This document shows, one piece after another, positions 9,701 to 19,307 of a DNA stretch of 64,000 bases. The stretch lies in contig CM043971.1 of the NCBI GenBank assembly GCA_014529385.2, forward strand, positions 61,088,709 through 61,152,708. Reading direction: 5' to 3'. The translations under genes were made by a program, and so were the position numbers. The notes under the pieces were generated by a model. That model had not been told where the DNA came from and did no database searches. It saw only the letters and a program-made list of their open reading frames with translations. This DNA is from Adiantum capillus-veneris. Taxonomy: Eukaryota > Streptophyta > Polypodiopsida > Polypodiales > Pteridaceae. How positions within the stretch are numbered: the stretch's first letter is position 1; every line of letters starts with the position of its first letter.

Positions 9701-10644
9701 CATTTGAAAAATGGGGGATAGATGCAATAGGGCCACTACCTTGCACTCAATCAGGGAAGGAATACATCATTATGGGGGTGGAGTACATGACCACATGGGC
9801 AGAAGCTCGTCCCACAAAGCGCATCACAGCCAAGGACGTGAGTGATTTCATTTTTGAATGCCTTTGTTGCCGTTTTGGCACACCTTTGGAGATTCTCTTG
9901 GATAGGGGACCCGGATTTCGAGCTGATTTAGTCGGGCAATTGATGAGCAAGTTAAAAATCAAGCGCAGGCACTCTACACCATACTACCCTCAGTGCAATG
10001 GTCTTGTGGAAAAGGTAAATGGTCTTATATGTAAAATCATCACTAAGCAAGTGCATTTACATCCTAAGGCATGGGACAAACACCTAGATGCAGCACTTTG
10101 GGCCTACAGAACATCCTTTAAAACATCCTTGGGGTATACACCTTTTCACTTGGTTTACGGGCAAGAGGCACTATTGCCTATAGAAGTGGAGCTAGCGAGC
10201 CTCCGAGTTCTAAAAGCACATCAAGAGGATAGTCAAGAGAAGAAGGTGGAAGGAAGAATCATCGATTTGGAGAGGTTAGGGCTAGATCGGGAGTCAGCAG
10301 TGAAGTACTATGCAGCCCAAGCAGAGAAGAAACGAAAGAAGTTCAATCGCAACCTTGTCAAAAAAGGTATCAAGGAAGGTTCTTTAGTGCTCAGATACGA
10401 CAATCGCTTTGATCGCAGGAAGGATGGTAAGTTCTTGCGTAAGTGGGAAGGCCCTTTTGTAGTGATACAGAGGTTCTCAAATGGTAGTTACCAACTAGGT
10501 GACCTAGATGGTAAGGCACATCAGACCCCGGTAAATGGTTGGCGATTGAAGGCCTACCAATGTCGTCTTTCACAGCCATATGCTGGTGAAATCAATGCTA
10601 AGGATGGTTCAGAGGAGAGCTCATCATATTCGAGCTCCAACTAA
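6751..10644 (+). CDS. pol: E1 protease-RT-RNase H-RNase H-integrase polyprotein (1297 aa)
   Basis: Replication polyprotein in the gag frame. Domains: aspartic protease (~40-120; catalytic site VDGGAK, DGG instead of DTG/DSG); reverse transcriptase (~255-430; VDYKPLN, MPFGLTNAPATF, catalytic FIDD near 420); gypsy RNase H (~535-650) whose first Asp is Asn (YVNPSVG) and whose later TDHK site is TTEE; a second, archaeal-like RNase H (~708-840) with Asp-Glu-Asp-Asp all present (YFDGAY, NNEAEY, FGDSML, READAL); integrase with zinc-binding H/C residues (HEGVCGGH, CRTCEVC) and a D-D-35-E core (GIDAIG, LLDRGPG, GLVEKVN) at about 988, 1048 and 1085. No chromodomain is seen. The frame is intact over its whole length. 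An ATG opens it, but synthesis as part of a Gag-Pol fusion is more likely. Confidence 0.95.
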   Translation: MVSTRRAKAKSVGSISARGMKDIVPVIDAEIKSQRVSNVYVDGGAKICVMTEKLMHRLGLEVSEQTSLQAKMANNVRVACVGKVNGVKVSAFGVAISIDAYVIPTKGEGYPLILGRPWLMAMKSRQDWETGSLELRPNHKVGGKQQKIVYDMKQRRQQDLEMETSMDEWSTSSCSSSEDESSEEDARSLKVMGIILRNPEGEGGQDSLNKEEATGLEEMLAKDLLEEEREPYLQVLKKHAGLFITDYEHIKGVTVTQHHIQLKEGAKPVVQRLRRLGLVQQDALLKEVKRLLKARFIYPVEDSEWVSPVVVAPKKNGKWRVCVDYKPLNAATKRDHFSLPFQDEILNEVVGHERYTVCDGYSGYFQIRIGDEDQRKTTFITPWGCFAYRVMPFGLTNAPATFQRFMNLVFQPYVGKSIRVFIDDFCIYSSREVHLSKVDEGFTRLAQLGGQLNKDKFHIGESKVTLLGHVVSQHGIEADPEKVKTLLALPTPSNVKQLVSFIQKVRYMGRFIHLLSQAIYSLQQLTKHTTLTWSEEGERCFQEVKTILSSLLVVLQPTWGELFYVNPSVGPEALGAVLMQKDPKTSLMRPVYFSSRVMTAVEKGFSATEQLVLALKFTVEKFRAYLLPRQFVVITTEEVFPYALQNMELSQRIAKWVVQLQEFDYTLQVEDSTRACLVDVLTQRCYEKAKKEAPSKVPPIPEPEALLGAHSLYFDGAYKRTKDKASAGIVILGLEKEKIFAKGFHLKEVHSNNEAEYHALVLGLQCCLSQGITKLNVFGDSMLIVKQMVGVWACKNDKLSVKMREAKALLKGFKEVRVHFVPRDQNREADALAGEELQTLIVGAILVKSPLYQGKEELHDLLYFLEHCEAPSGMSKSERRWLAKKATSYSLVNEDLYCRGKDAVLRRVLASQEIKDILFSCHEGVCGGHFAQEITSRKILQAGFTWPSLHRDVQHWCRTCEVCQKAGPRRLTHENQHPIKTYGPFEKWGIDAIGPLPCTQSGKEYIIMGVEYMTTWAEARPTKRITAKDVSDFIFECLCCRFGTPLEILLDRGPGFRADLVGQLMSKLKIKRRHSTPYYPQCNGLVEKVNGLICKIITKQVHLHPKAWDKHLDAALWAYRTSFKTSLGYTPFHLVYGQEALLPIEVELASLRVLKAHQEDSQEKKVEGRIIDLERLGLDRESAVKYYAAQAEKKRKKFNRNLVKKGIKEGSLVLRYDNRFDRRKDGKFLRKWEGPFVVIQRFSNGSYQLGDLDGKAHQTPVNGWRLKAYQCRLSQPYAGEINAKDGSEESSSYSSSN

Positions 10645-10965
10645 GGTAACAATCATGTACATAGTCGTTTCGGAAAAAAAAAAAAAAAAAAGAGAAGACA
10701 AAAAAAAAAAAAGAGAATGCTACCAGTGAAAGCGGATATTGACAATGGATGGGGTATGGCTTTCAAGGGTCTAGGAGACCAGTTGTTAGTCATGGATGGA
10801 TACAATTATTCATCAGAAAGGACTAAACAGGGTGCATCAGCCAAGAAAGCAGTAACATGGCAAATTCAATTGGTACCAGGTGGGTAAATATTCAAGAGAA
10901 CCCTATTGTAGCACAACCTACAGCTAGAGGCATCAAATACCTCTAGCTTAAGGGGGAGGGCTATA
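10645..10965 (+). other. E1 3' untranslated region and polypurine tract
   Basis: Between the pol stop and the 3' LTR lie two A-runs (about 10,675-10,713) and then the polypurine tract AGGGGGAGGG at 10,951-10,960, five bases before the LTR. This tract primes plus-strand DNA synthesis. The same AGGGGGAGGG is next to the 3' LTR of E2. Confidence 0.8.
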
Positions 10966-12483
10966 TGATGCATGGTTTTTAGGACCCCTTCTAAAGATGC
11001 AATAAAGGCACAGTCAGTTGTTGGGGAGATGAGGATACTCTAGTCCAAGGGATCTCGAAAGAGAAGAAAAATCTACTTCACAAGCACCAAAGAGTAAAAA
11101 GTGCCATGGACAGAAGATACGTGGGAACGAGCTCTTATGCATGCCTACAACCTATATCTTACAGAATAGCCCATTCTAGGTGTGAATTTCTAGTGAAATT
11201 TACACGAGGATGTTCGTGTGGACTCACAGCACATCATACTCCGTTTTCACTTTTTACCGACAGTAAATATTTTTTACCACAGTAAATATTTTTTACCTAC
11301 AGTAAATATTTTTCACCTACATGGTAAATACAAATCACTTTTTACCTACAGTAACTTTTTTTACACGTGGTAAATATTTTTTACTGCACCATAAGTATTT
11401 GATAGGTAACAGTTCACTGTTACTAGAAGCAGTGATTGGGCATCAACAATGCAGTTACAGGAGGAGAAAAGGGGAAAATCTTATGGTAAAGGTGAGTCAA
11501 CAGGGATAAAGACTTTTGAGTTGAAAAGAGACATGCTGATTTTTTCAAAGAACACATGTCAAAAGAAGCCATGGTTGAGGATTTTTTGAGAATTTGATAT
11601 TCAGGAGGACCCAGCTGCCACCTCCCCCCCGCAGGTCCCCCCCTGACATGTGCAGAATCTCCAGTTTCAACACCCACCTTACCTGCTCTTAAATGCTGGT
11701 CAAGGCCTTATCCCCATGTGTCACAATCAGAAAAATCAGCATTTACCCTCCCCTCTCACATCACTCTAGAGAATATCTTGATGGTGACATATCAGGTGAC
11801 CTCAATCTGTTGACCACCCTAAGCAAAAAATAACCCCAATCAGCGGATTTAAGCATGTTTATCCATAATCCTAAACCCTCTGAGAAACCTATATAAGGAG
11901 GCCTTCTCTCACTCAAAACCAACACTTCACCCACTTCACCAAGCAACGAAGCTATGACGACATTGCTCACAACGAGGAGCTATGGATGGAGCTCTACTCT
12001 CTCTCCCTCTAGTATGCTACATTACTAGCCCTAAAACCTAAATAAGGAGTCTTCTCTCATGCTCCATGGCCACCATCCTCGCCATCATTCTCTAAGGTAT
12101 TGATGTGTTGCTAGTAGGATCATACCTACTTGCTGGGTTGATTGTTTTTGACACGGGATTATGCCATCCTTGGCTTGCTTCTCTAGATCCTTGTTATGTA
12201 TGATCACATGCCGTTGTATTGTTAAGCTGATGTCTTGTGTATATATATATGCTACATAAGGTCCCTAAGTTTTGTTTCTATATGTTTTGCCATATTTTTT
12301 GATGCCATCATAATGCCAGAAGTCTCACTTGCCTATGTGCACTATGTGTGAGGTCCCTAAACCTCTTAATTTAGGGTGGTGCCCCCTTTGTTTTGTTCTT
12401 TTCTTGTTTGCATGAGGCGTGGTTTGTGGAGTGTGCACGAGTACAGAGGACACCCGATTGCACTGCTCTTTTTCCCGCTATCA
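10966..12483 (+). repeat. E1 3' LTR
   Basis: Copy of 2543-4072 with the same TG start, U3 repeats and TATA box (11,890-11,897); ends CCCGCTATCA and is followed by the target duplication GGAG. It lacks about 14 bp of the CT-rich tract and has 2 bp more in a (TA) run. The small ORFs inside are not genes. Confidence 0.93.
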
Positions 12484-12589
12484 GGAGCTATGCAACGATG
12501 GGACCCCCAACATTACCTGCAGCTTGTAAGAAAAGATCTGTCTTCTTTGCATCTAGTGTGGCCTTTTTTGTCCTTGTGAGTTGTGCATA

Positions 12590-13096
12590 GCATCACTCAA
12601 ATTCCCTAAGTAGCTCTGTTATTGATAGTCCTTACTTTGTCTTGACTACCCATTCTAAGAATGTCCTTTTGGTCACTCTCTCAGAGTCCTCCATGAAATA
12701 TTCCTACTTTAAAGCTACTTCGAGTTCTTTCCAGTTTCTCCTATTCCCATCTTTGATTTCCCTAAGATGTTCCCTAATTTTTGAAGCAACAACTAGGTCA
12801 AAGATTTGAATCATCTCACCTTCTGACACACGATGCAGCTCTATCTCCTTCACATATTCGTGCAAGTATTTGGTTACATCTTTGCCATTGAACTGATCCA
12901 TTCTGTTGGAGACAACTTGTATATCTTTGGCTGCTAAAATCCCCCTTCTTTCAGTGGAATTTTGTTGTTGCATGAACATTGAAAATGCTTGAAACATTTG
13001 CATTGTTGCTGGGTCAAAATGCATACCATGTTGCTCAACATGATCACCCATGGTTACCCAAAAACTCTCACCCTGGCAGATTTGCATCGGGTTCAC
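12590..13096 (-). pseudogene. Gypsy gag remnant
   Basis: Reading down the minus strand, the translation matches plant Ty3/gypsy Gag in style: VSNRMDQFNGKDVTKYLHEY, a REHLREIKDGN segment and NWKELEVALK, then a TAG (12,704-12,706), after which the frame continues EYFMEDSERVTKRTFLEW before decaying. It differs from the Gag of E1 and E2, so it comes from another family. There is no zinc knuckle, protease or LTR attached. Confidence 0.65.
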
Positions 13097-13243
13097 AAAA
13101 ATATATCTAGAAATTTGCGGTCTTGCCAGGAAAGCACCGGGCTTTTGGCTGTGAGAGTTTGTGAGAGAACTCCATAGATTCCATGAAGTCTAGGGTTTGG
13201 AAGGAAGTGCAATCAAAGAAGCCCCACTCTTTCTCTCTTGCAC

Positions 13244-13429
13244 TCACACACACAAAGAAAGAACACAAAAGAGAATATCAAAACAACACAAAGATGAAAC
13301 ATCAAGGATATGGTCATATCGTATCATGGGTAATATGAAAGGGTTAATAGATGAGTTAATGGAGTTCAATCTTTGCCGACCAAGCAGGATCGGCATTGCT
13401 CTTTGGAATTGTAAATTTGTGCTTACCAT
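13244..13429 (-). pseudogene. Fossil of the small accessory gene
   Basis: The minus-strand product contains VSTNLQFQRAMPILLG, INSSINPFILPMIRYD and LDV, matching the first small accessory protein of E2 (VSTKLQFQR, INASVNPFILPLIRYD, LDV) almost residue for residue in the central half. The C-terminus has diverged. It shows that a third, largely lost element carried the same gene. It lies between a gag remnant of another family and the small LTR element, so its own element has been broken up. Confidence 0.65.
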
Positions 13430-13605
13430 AATATATATGTTTTGTTTAGTGATTTGGAGTAATTGTGTACAAATCCTCTTGGTTCATAGCAAGATAATTA
13501 CACTTACGTCAAAAGAAAATTTATAGTCATAAAGGTAGTATGATGGGATCCGATGAAAGAAGTATTTCATTAAGCCTTTCTTGGCCAAAGAGAAACACTA
13601 TGCCT

Positions 13606-14517
13606 TGATGGAGCAAAAGACGTCGTGAGCACACTCACACATCCAGACAACTCAGCACCAAACAAGGATTTTCCTTAAATTCCAACCTACACACACCACC
13701 ACTCAAGAGCTCAATAAAAATACTACCCACAAGCTGAATTCAAACTCCAAACACCTCCATCTACAAGCCCTTGCATGCCTACAGACACTAGAAGGTGAGT
13801 CAAGTTGATCACCACTTGAAATCACACTCGATGGTGACCAAAATATATAAGAAAAGTCATCAAAAACTCCAGCCACAAATGGCCTGTTTCAAAACATTGC
13901 AAAGCCTTCACCAAACTCCATTCTGTTGGACTCTTTGGAGTAGTGCCAACCGTAATGGCACTCATACAAGGTCACATAGTCTTGTAAAAAGCCGCACCTT
14001 CTTCCCTCAATTCCTCACACACACACATCCATGGAAACGTCAACTTCCTTCACACACTCAAAAACAGGACACGAACGCGACGGGACTACACTAGACCACC
14101 TGTAGGAACCCTACTTCCTCCCACACACAGAGATGTGAAAGTGCTGATAATGCACTCCAAAATTTCTCCCTCAGCCTCAACACTCACAGCACCATGAGTG
14201 TTGCTTCAAATTTCCCCCTTTTCACATCATTTTTGACAATTTTTTGACTTTTCTAAGCCCAGTTTTGGCCAATTTTGACCCCGACGGACATTTTTTGTGA
14301 GAAAAACGTGAAACGGACTCCAAAATTCACCAAGTTTTGTATGATTGATCCTTGATACCCAAAGTTCTTTTCCACATCCCCACATTCCATTTTTGACCAC
14401 TTCTAGGGTAGTGCATGCATCACCGCAGATCAGGCACTGTAAATAGGCAGTTATTGCATGTGTCAAACTTCTCAAGCGGGACAAGGGTGCTCACACCTCC
14501 CACTTGCATTAGTTACA
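13606..14517 (-). repeat. 3' LTR of the short gag-only element
   Basis: Matches 15,776-16,738 from GATGGAGCAAAAGACGTC to the end CACTTGCATTAGTTACA, with many substitutions and several indels. The orientation is inferred from the internal gag frame. Confidence 0.65.
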
Positions 14518-15062
14518 TTCTAAACTACTAGAGAATTTCCCAACCCCCAGCTCTAGTAAAACACATGGAACCAAGGTCACATCGACCATCATAGCATGAT
14601 CCTCTCTTGCATCATCTTCACTCGGTGTAGAAAGTCCTTGTCCATAGCCCACCATCTTATCATCAAAGCAAGCATCCATTTCTTGTTGCTACAAAGATCC
14701 TTCCCAAAAGATACGTTGATCTTTGTGCAAGGATACCATATCCTTCAATGGATCTAGCAACTCTATGTCATCATCTCATACATCACCACACCAAATCTTT
14801 TTAGCATCCGATGTGTCACCATCATAGGCTACATCATCCACATAGATTTCACTCTTGTCATTTCCACTTTCTATGCTGATAATGCTCAAAATTTTCCATT
14901 CATTTACTATGTCCTTGCCATTTTTCACCATAGGCATGTGTATGGTCTCCAAGTTGCTTCACATACATTATTTGCATTGACTTTGCACATATGAGCATCC
15001 ACACCTGTATCTGAGCTATTATCCTTGCTAGCATGAGCATGTGCAACTGGGACGTTATGTAC

Positions 15063-15775
15063 TTAAAGATCACCCACACTATCAATACCAGGTATAGACA
15101 AAGGGAATTTCATGCCTGTAGCAACACACCACTTTCTCTCTTTTTGTAGCGCTATCTTCAATGCTTCACACATAGATTTGGGCTCTTTCTCTTGCAATTT
15201 CATCTTAAGGACCGGTCGCAAGCAACAGACTCATGAATACCTGTATTCTTTGGCTTTTTGTAACTGCAGAATAGAATCCCTCTTTAGACATGGCTTCCAC
15301 ATGCAATATAGCATCTTTCCAAACTCTCCAAGCATCATCAAATCTTGACCAAAAATATGCAACAACAGACTCGTGCTCTCACATAAAAAAACTAGTGACC
15401 TATTTCCATGCCTCTTGGTGAGAAATCGCCTTCTTGAACTGATTAAAAAAGCATCTCTTAAACCTGTCCCAACTTCCTTTGTCATCTTGTGAAAAGCCCT
15501 CATACCAATTTCTTGCATTCCCTCTGACCACCAACTTGATAACTGCAAGCTTTTGCATCTCACTTGGAACTACACAGCACAAACATGTCAAATCAAACTC
15601 ATAAGATCCAAGCCAATCCTTTGCATCCTCACAACCTGTGAAAATTTATGGTTGAAATGGCACCAACATCTTGAAAATCCCTTCAACATCCAAAATGTGG
15701 ATAGTTCACTACTCAACATCCAAATTCTGGGTACACAACCCGCTATTTTCGCTCCCCACCGGGATCGCCAAAGGA
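15063..15775 (-). pseudogene. Gag remnant of the short LTR element
   Basis: Minus-strand frames give a Gag-like string: KLAVIKLVVRGNARNWYEGF followed by SWDRFKRCFFNQFKKAI, then, after frameshifts, FWSRFDDAWRVWKDAI. The WYEGF / W-x-x-F-K-x-x-F pattern is usual for retrotransposon capsid proteins. At least two frameshifts separate the pieces. No zinc knuckle or polymerase follows. Confidence 0.55.
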
Positions 15776-16738
15776 TGATGGAGAAAAAGACGTCATGAGC
15801 ACACTCACACACCCAGACAACTCAACACCACACAAGGAATTTACTTAAATTCCAATCCACAGACACCACCACTCAAGAGCTCAATAAAAATACTACCCAC
15901 AAGCTCAATTCAAACTCCAAACACCTCCACCTACAAGTCCTTGCCTGCCCGCAGACACTACAAGGTGAGTCGAGTTGATCACCACTTGAAATCACACGAT
16001 GGTGACCAAAATATACAAGAAAAACTAATCAAAAGTTAAAAAACTCCAAGCCACAAAAATGCACTCTCAAAACATTGCAAAGCATTTATCAAACTCCACT
16101 CTGTTGGACTCTTTGGAGTAGCGCCAACCCTAATGGCACTAATACAGGGTCACATAGTCTTGCAGAAATCCGCACCTTCTTCTCTCAATTCCTTGAGCAC
16201 ACACATCCATGGAAACCTCAGAACTTATATAGACTCTCCTAAGTGCAAAATGGAAGAGATAAATCTCTCATTCACTCCTCCACACACTCAAAAACAGGAC
16301 ACGAACGCGACGGGACTACAGTAGACCACCTGTAGGAACCCTGCTTTCTACCACACACACAGAGGTGAAACTACTGATATTTCACTCCAAACTTTCTCCC
16401 TCAGTATCCATGCTCACGGAACCGTGAGTGATGTGTCTAATTTCCTCCTTTTCACACCATTTTTTGACTTTTTTGGGCCCAATTTTGGCCAATTTTGACC
16501 CCGGCGGGTATTTTTTGTGGGAAAAACCTGAAACCGACTTCCAAATTCACCAAATTTTATATTCTTGATCCTTTATACCAAAATTTCTTTTACAGATTCC
16601 CACATTCCACTTTTTTACCACTTCTAGGGTGGTGCATGCATCACCACAGATTAGGCATGGTAAATAGGCATTTACTACATGTGTCTATCTTCTCGGGCGG
16701 GACGAGGGTGCTCACACCTCCCACTTACATTATTTACA
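15776..16738 (-). repeat. 5' LTR of the short gag-only element
   Basis: Second copy of the repeat at 13,606-14,517, slightly longer through small insertions. The putative primer-binding site lies immediately outside it at about 15,755-15,772 on the minus strand. Confidence 0.65.
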
Positions 16739-18572
16739 TTCTAAAGATTCCAAACACATTCCTTGGAGCAAAAATACACCATTTGGAACCAAATATAAGG
16801 CGGGAACATCATGTCCAGGCAACCCTGTATGCTCGACTATCGTCACGCAAGTACGAATATTTACAATGTGCGCACGTTGCACCACGTTTGAAACTCAAAA
16901 CCACTTTGAAAATCTCCCAAATGCATGTATTTACATACTTTTGTACATATGACCATGCATATATACACTACTTTTTGTACAGACCAAAAGTGGCTTATCA
17001 ACATTGTTGAAAGTGTATTTTACGCCTAATCCACACATTAATTCTAATCGATCGCACAGAGTGTAAGTGATAGAAATTCACATCATTTTGATTATTCATC
17101 TAGGATAGTATGTGAATGTAGATATAAGAGAAGTGAACAGATAAGAAGTTTCCCTCCCAAGCCCTATTCTTGCCCGTAGGCAATAAGGATACTCCGGGGA
17201 GAGATGTACCTGTAGCAAGGAGAACCTAGAATTTGTAAAGAGAATGAATTTCTAGAGTGAGAGAGATAGTTTTGGTTAGAGAGGTACATGAAATTAGAGA
17301 TACATGCTGGATTAGAGATGAAAAAGAAAACAACAAGAAATCAATAAAATATCAAAGTAGAACACATCTTACTTGACAAACCCTTCGGGAGTTATTCACC
17401 TTTTTTTATGGAGAGAGAAGACTTCAAGCCTTGATTGATGCACCAAGTTCAAGTACTTCTTTCATTAGAGCTTGAATTCCAAGGATAGATTACAAGATTG
17501 ACTAATCTTCCTCTAGCAGCAAGTGTAGGCTTAGGCTTATGTTTATGGCTAAGTACAACCAGGTATTACTACTCTCACTCCCTCATGAATTCATCTCATG
17601 AATGGCTTGAATGGTTTTAAAGAAAGAAGAGGTCCCCTATTATAGGTGAAGGGAACCCCCAAGGGTTTACACAAGAAAGAGAAGAGCTAGTGTGAACAGG
17701 AACTGTCAAAGTTTGGAATGAGCTGTCCTTGCATGATGTGGACAGACTGGGTCTAGTATTTTGATCATATCTTCTCAAATGTGGCTCCAAATAAAAAAAT
17801 AAAAATAGGGGTAGAGAATTCAGCTCATACGCTATGACTCCCATTTTATATACTTGTTTCAATGTGGATTGGAACCTTGTGTTAAAAAATCATCAAAATA
17901 GGGTACATTTTTTGTAGCTAAAGTCTTCTTGTGGTTCTCTTAGCCTAGACTTTCATTTGATTCCAATAGAAATCTCATGCAACATGAAAGCATGACATTG
18001 ATCCTTGACAAAGTTTTGTAATCATGCTTGCAATAATGCATTCAATAGGTGTATCTTTGAGAATCATGCAAGCTAGTGTTCCACTAGGATTTGATTCCTT
18101 CCTAGTAGCTATTAAAAAGAAATATAAGAAAAATATAAAAAATACATAGAATATATATATATTGAAAGTTACTCTAGATATAGAAACTAGCTAGGGTGTG
18201 AGATAATAATGAGATAGTAGAAAGAAAGAACCAATGCTTTTTGCCGCTAGTTAAAAAGACGGAGCTATTGACGCTTTTCCCCATAGTAGTTTTTGATAGT
18301 AAAGTAATAATACGTTACCCTTGAGATAAATAATAGGATGAGATATAAAGCTTATTATTATACTTAGATATGCATATGTACATTATATAAAATATAATTA
18401 TGTTTCTTAAAAGTTAAAAGATAGATCTTGTAGCGTTCGTTCCCACTATGTATGTGTCACAGCACGACACCGCCATTCCAAAAATGTGAAATGAGAATGA
18501 TCTATGTGGTGGACCATGGCAAGTGGATAAATAATTCCACGATGAGTGAAGTCCAACATTGTTGCTTCCTCT
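16739..18572. other. Intergenic stretch without a recognisable gene
   Basis: AT-rich DNA with no credible ORF. A minus-strand TATA-like context with CACCTATAATAGGGGACC near 17,630-17,655 resembles an LTR promoter, but I could not find paired LTR ends. Confidence 0.4.
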
Positions 18573-19166
18573 TTAACCTACCGATCCTATGTGGGTCCAT
18601 GAAAATGGATTGAAGATATTTGCCTTATACAGTGGATCTTTAAATGCAGGATGTGTGACACCTACATGATTCACATGTGCCCATCTCCCTTCTGCCAGCT
18701 GTGGAGGTTGTATGTTGAAGATGGCAGCTTTTAGCAAAAGATATAATATTGGGGGGAGCTGAGACTGATTGAGAGCGAGAGTGGCACTAGCAACACGCTA
18801 TATTCTAACCATAGTTTCTAGCTCTTCTGTAGCATCGAAAGAGCGGACTTCCACTCTGGTGTTCTTTGATTCTCTTTCCATATTTCCCTTGCTCTTGAAC
18901 TCAACATACAATTGTTGCACAAGTTGTATGCTAGTAGCTATGCCTTGGAAAGTAATGATTTCAAGATATTTTAGATCCTGAAAAAACTTTGCAATGTGTC
19001 CAATAGACTGCTTGACCATGTTCAATAATGAACTTGATGTCATTAGAGATATGTGAAAATAAGCGGGCGTAAATGCGTGTTGAAGCTGCTCAAACACAGA
19101 CTTTGCTAAGGCCTCTGTGAACTGGTAATAATGTTCCGGGGAGTAGAGGGGTTTAGGCAACGACAA
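18573..19166 (-). pseudogene. Unrecognised ORF with one in-frame stop (about 197 codons)
   Basis: On the minus strand a frame without an ATG runs from 19,166 to a TAG at 18,798-18,800 and stays open for another 75 codons to TAA at 18,573-18,575. The first part reads like real protein (SLPKPLYSPEHYYQFTEALA ... FFQDLKYLEIITFQGIATS), with hydrophobic residues spaced as in helices. No motif or family is recognised. It lies just beyond the gypsy RT remnant on the same strand, so it may be part of a retroelement. Confidence 0.35.
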
Positions 19167-19307
19167 AGTTCAATCGTGGCGTGTGATGAAAGTGTCGTAC
19201 TATCACTTTAAAGGCGAATTTTTGTTGATGTTTTGCCAGCTTAGTATCCACCATGTCTACAAGATATAATTTTAAAGCATAAACGTTGTGAGAGGAGAGA
19301 AAAACTC

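Larger units (their letters stand above)
2543..12483 (+). mobile_element. E1: nearly complete Tat-like Ty3/gypsy LTR retrotransposon
   Basis: Two direct repeats of about 1.5 kb with TG...TATCA ends flank an internal region containing a primer-binding site, accessory ORFs, gag, a protease-RT-RNase H-RNase H-integrase polyprotein and a polypurine tract. The two RNase H domains (a degenerate gypsy type and an intact archaeal-like type) are the signature of the plant Tat clade. GGAG flanks both ends (2539-2542 and 12,484-12,487), a 4-bp target duplication. By eye the LTRs differ at about 27 of some 1,515 aligned positions (~1.8%) plus two small indels, so the insertion is not very recent. The only obvious coding break is one in-frame TAG between gag and protease. 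Confidence 0.93.
13606..16738 (-). mobile_element. Short gag-only LTR element (3.1 kb)
   Basis: Two diverged direct repeats (13,606-14,517 and 15,776-16,738) flank a 1.26-kb internal region with only gag-like coding remnants on the minus strand. Read on the minus strand each LTR starts TGTAA and ends CCATCA. Next to the minus-strand 5' LTR is TGGCGATCCCGGTGGGGA, a plausible primer-binding site. No polymerase is present, so it would depend on another element. LTR divergence is much greater than in E1 or E2, and no clean target duplication remains, so it is old. Confidence 0.65.
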
